A stretch of DNA of 33,870 bases, taken from Methanobacteriota archaeon. Lineage in GTDB: Archaea > Thermoplasmatota > Poseidoniia > Poseidoniales > Poseidoniaceae. The stretch covers positions 1 through 33,870 of the forward strand of contig JABJFI010000073.1 of the NCBI GenBank assembly GCA_018662825.1. The letters run 5' to 3'. The stretch's first letter is position 1; each line of letters starts with the position of its first letter. Positions 33,292 to 33,870 of the stretch are shown here, one piece after another. A model generated the notes under the pieces. It searched no databases and was not told the DNA's origin. It was given only the letters and a program-made list of their open reading frames with translations. The translations under genes and the position numbers were made by a program.

Positions 33292-33343
33292 TGAAAAGGA
33301 ACGTTCAAAGGGCGGCCACAGGTGGAAAGGACTAGGTGCGACT

Positions 33344-33870
33344 ATGCTTTCACGCAACTCCCGAATGTTAGTCTTTGGATTGATGGCACTGCTTTTGATT
33401 GCTCCTGCTTTGGCAATGCCAGGAGGACCACCTTGGAAGAGTGGCGAAAATTTGGTTGTTGAGACTGGATGCAGTTGTCATGGCGATGGAGCACCTTCAA
33501 ACTCTGTGGTTGTTTCCATTTCAGGCGTTCCTCGTTCATACACCGTTGACCAATCATACAATTTCACAATCTCTCTTCAACACGCCTCCAATTCCGAAGG
33601 CGGATTTATGATTTGGGATTACAACATGGGCTCGTTGACTCCTGGTGATGGTTCACAGGCTGTTGCCGACGAAACAGGTGCATTATCACAGTCTGCAGTT
33701 GGGAACGATTGGGAAATCACATGGACAGCACCGAGTTCGGATATTGGAACAATTCCTTTCCAATTGGTTGGAAATGCTGTCAATGGCAATGGTAACTTCG
33801 ATGCTGGAGATACTTGGAATATTGTTTCATTCTCAATAAGTTCACCAGACACTACTACAAATGACAATGA
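33344..33870 (+). CDS. Secreted choice-of-anchor/Reeler-like protein, 3'-truncated
   Basis: The frame is open to the window end, giving at least 175 residues. A signal peptide (RMLVFGLMALLLIAPALAMP) is followed by TGCSCHGDG and a beta-rich domain: ISGVPRSYTVDQSYNFTISL, EGGFMIWDYNMGSL, and IPFQLVGNAVNGNGNFDAGD. This order of cysteine-histidine motif and beta sandwich fits the Reeler-like 'choice-of-anchor V' family as I know it. The motif is C-x-C-H, one residue short of a heme c site. ATG 33344 follows AGGTGCG. The C-terminal anchor is outside the window. Confidence 0.75.
   Translation, partial: MLSRNSRMLVFGLMALLLIAPALAMPGGPPWKSGENLVVETGCSCHGDGAPSNSVVVSISGVPRSYTVDQSYNFTISLQHASNSEGGFMIWDYNMGSLTPGDGSQAVADETGALSQSAVGNDWEITWTAPSSDIGTIPFQLVGNAVNGNGNFDAGDTWNIVSFSISSPDTTTNDN

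Noticed and set aside
33467-33490. Cytochrome c heme site in the last protein
   Set aside because: The motif is C-x-C-H, not C-x-x-C-H.
1-33870. CRISPR arrays, insertion sequences, integrase or phage genes
   Set aside because: No regularly spaced repeats, transposase motifs or terminal inverted repeats were seen.

Overview
The window reads as a piece of a planktonic euryarchaeal chromosome, most likely Marine Group II (Candidatus Poseidoniales, Thermoplasmatota). Archaeal or eukaryote-like information genes (Kae1, eS19, PDCD5, eL39, eL31, eS17, a CCA-encoding tRNA-Val) sit beside bacterial-type metabolic genes (PntA/PntB transhydrogenase, methylmalonyl-CoA mutase and epimerase, YgfZ, SlyD-like FKBP, HutI) and large acidic or secreted EF-hand and beta-sandwich proteins. 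The lineage is inferred from gene content; I ran no search. Two kinds of translation start coexist: leaderless-looking starts with a TATA element about 26 nt upstream, and internal operon starts preceded by GAGGTGA-type ribosome binding sites that often overlap the previous stop codon.

Layout. 1-1867: a truncated acidic EF-hand membrane protein and a small zinc-ribbon protein. 1957-2857 (minus): tRNA-Val(GAC), a 50-aa zinc ribbon and a small alpha/beta protein. 2918-5264: divergent hutI and kae1. 5407-9172: a basic low-complexity protein, SlyD-like FKBP, methylmalonyl-CoA mutase large subunit, an epimerase-like protein and a small helical protein. 9181-11227: an ABC-2 exporter (ATPase plus permease). 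11229-12722 (minus): a class III aminotransferase.

12781-15870 is the most notable block. A palindrome and a TATA box precede a ribbon-helix-helix regulator, followed by tightly packed folE, queE, a queC-msrB fusion and queD. This is a full GTP-to-preQ0 gene set. Its QueC part has lost all four zinc-knuckle cysteines (Ser, Ser, Ser, Asp) and is fused to an MsrB that keeps its zinc and catalytic cysteines.

15871-18490 (minus): the ribosomal cluster eS19, PDCD5, eL39, eL31, eS17, an unknown 77-aa protein and a SPOUT RNA methyltransferase. 18638-23859: two surface/membrane proteins, a two-helix membrane peptide and a PqqD-like protein. 23810-25480 (minus): ArsC-like, SUMF1/FGE-like and FMN-reductase genes. 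25586-29225: a TPR protein with duplicated EF-hand-like modules, an A-type Fe-S carrier and YgfZ. 29219-30157 (minus): malate dehydrogenase. 30355-33249: three-gene proton-translocating transhydrogenase. 33344-end: a truncated secreted protein. No mobile element, CRISPR array or rRNA was seen, and no gene-free stretch exceeds 300 bases; the longest, 2245-2512, holds only a weak hairpin.
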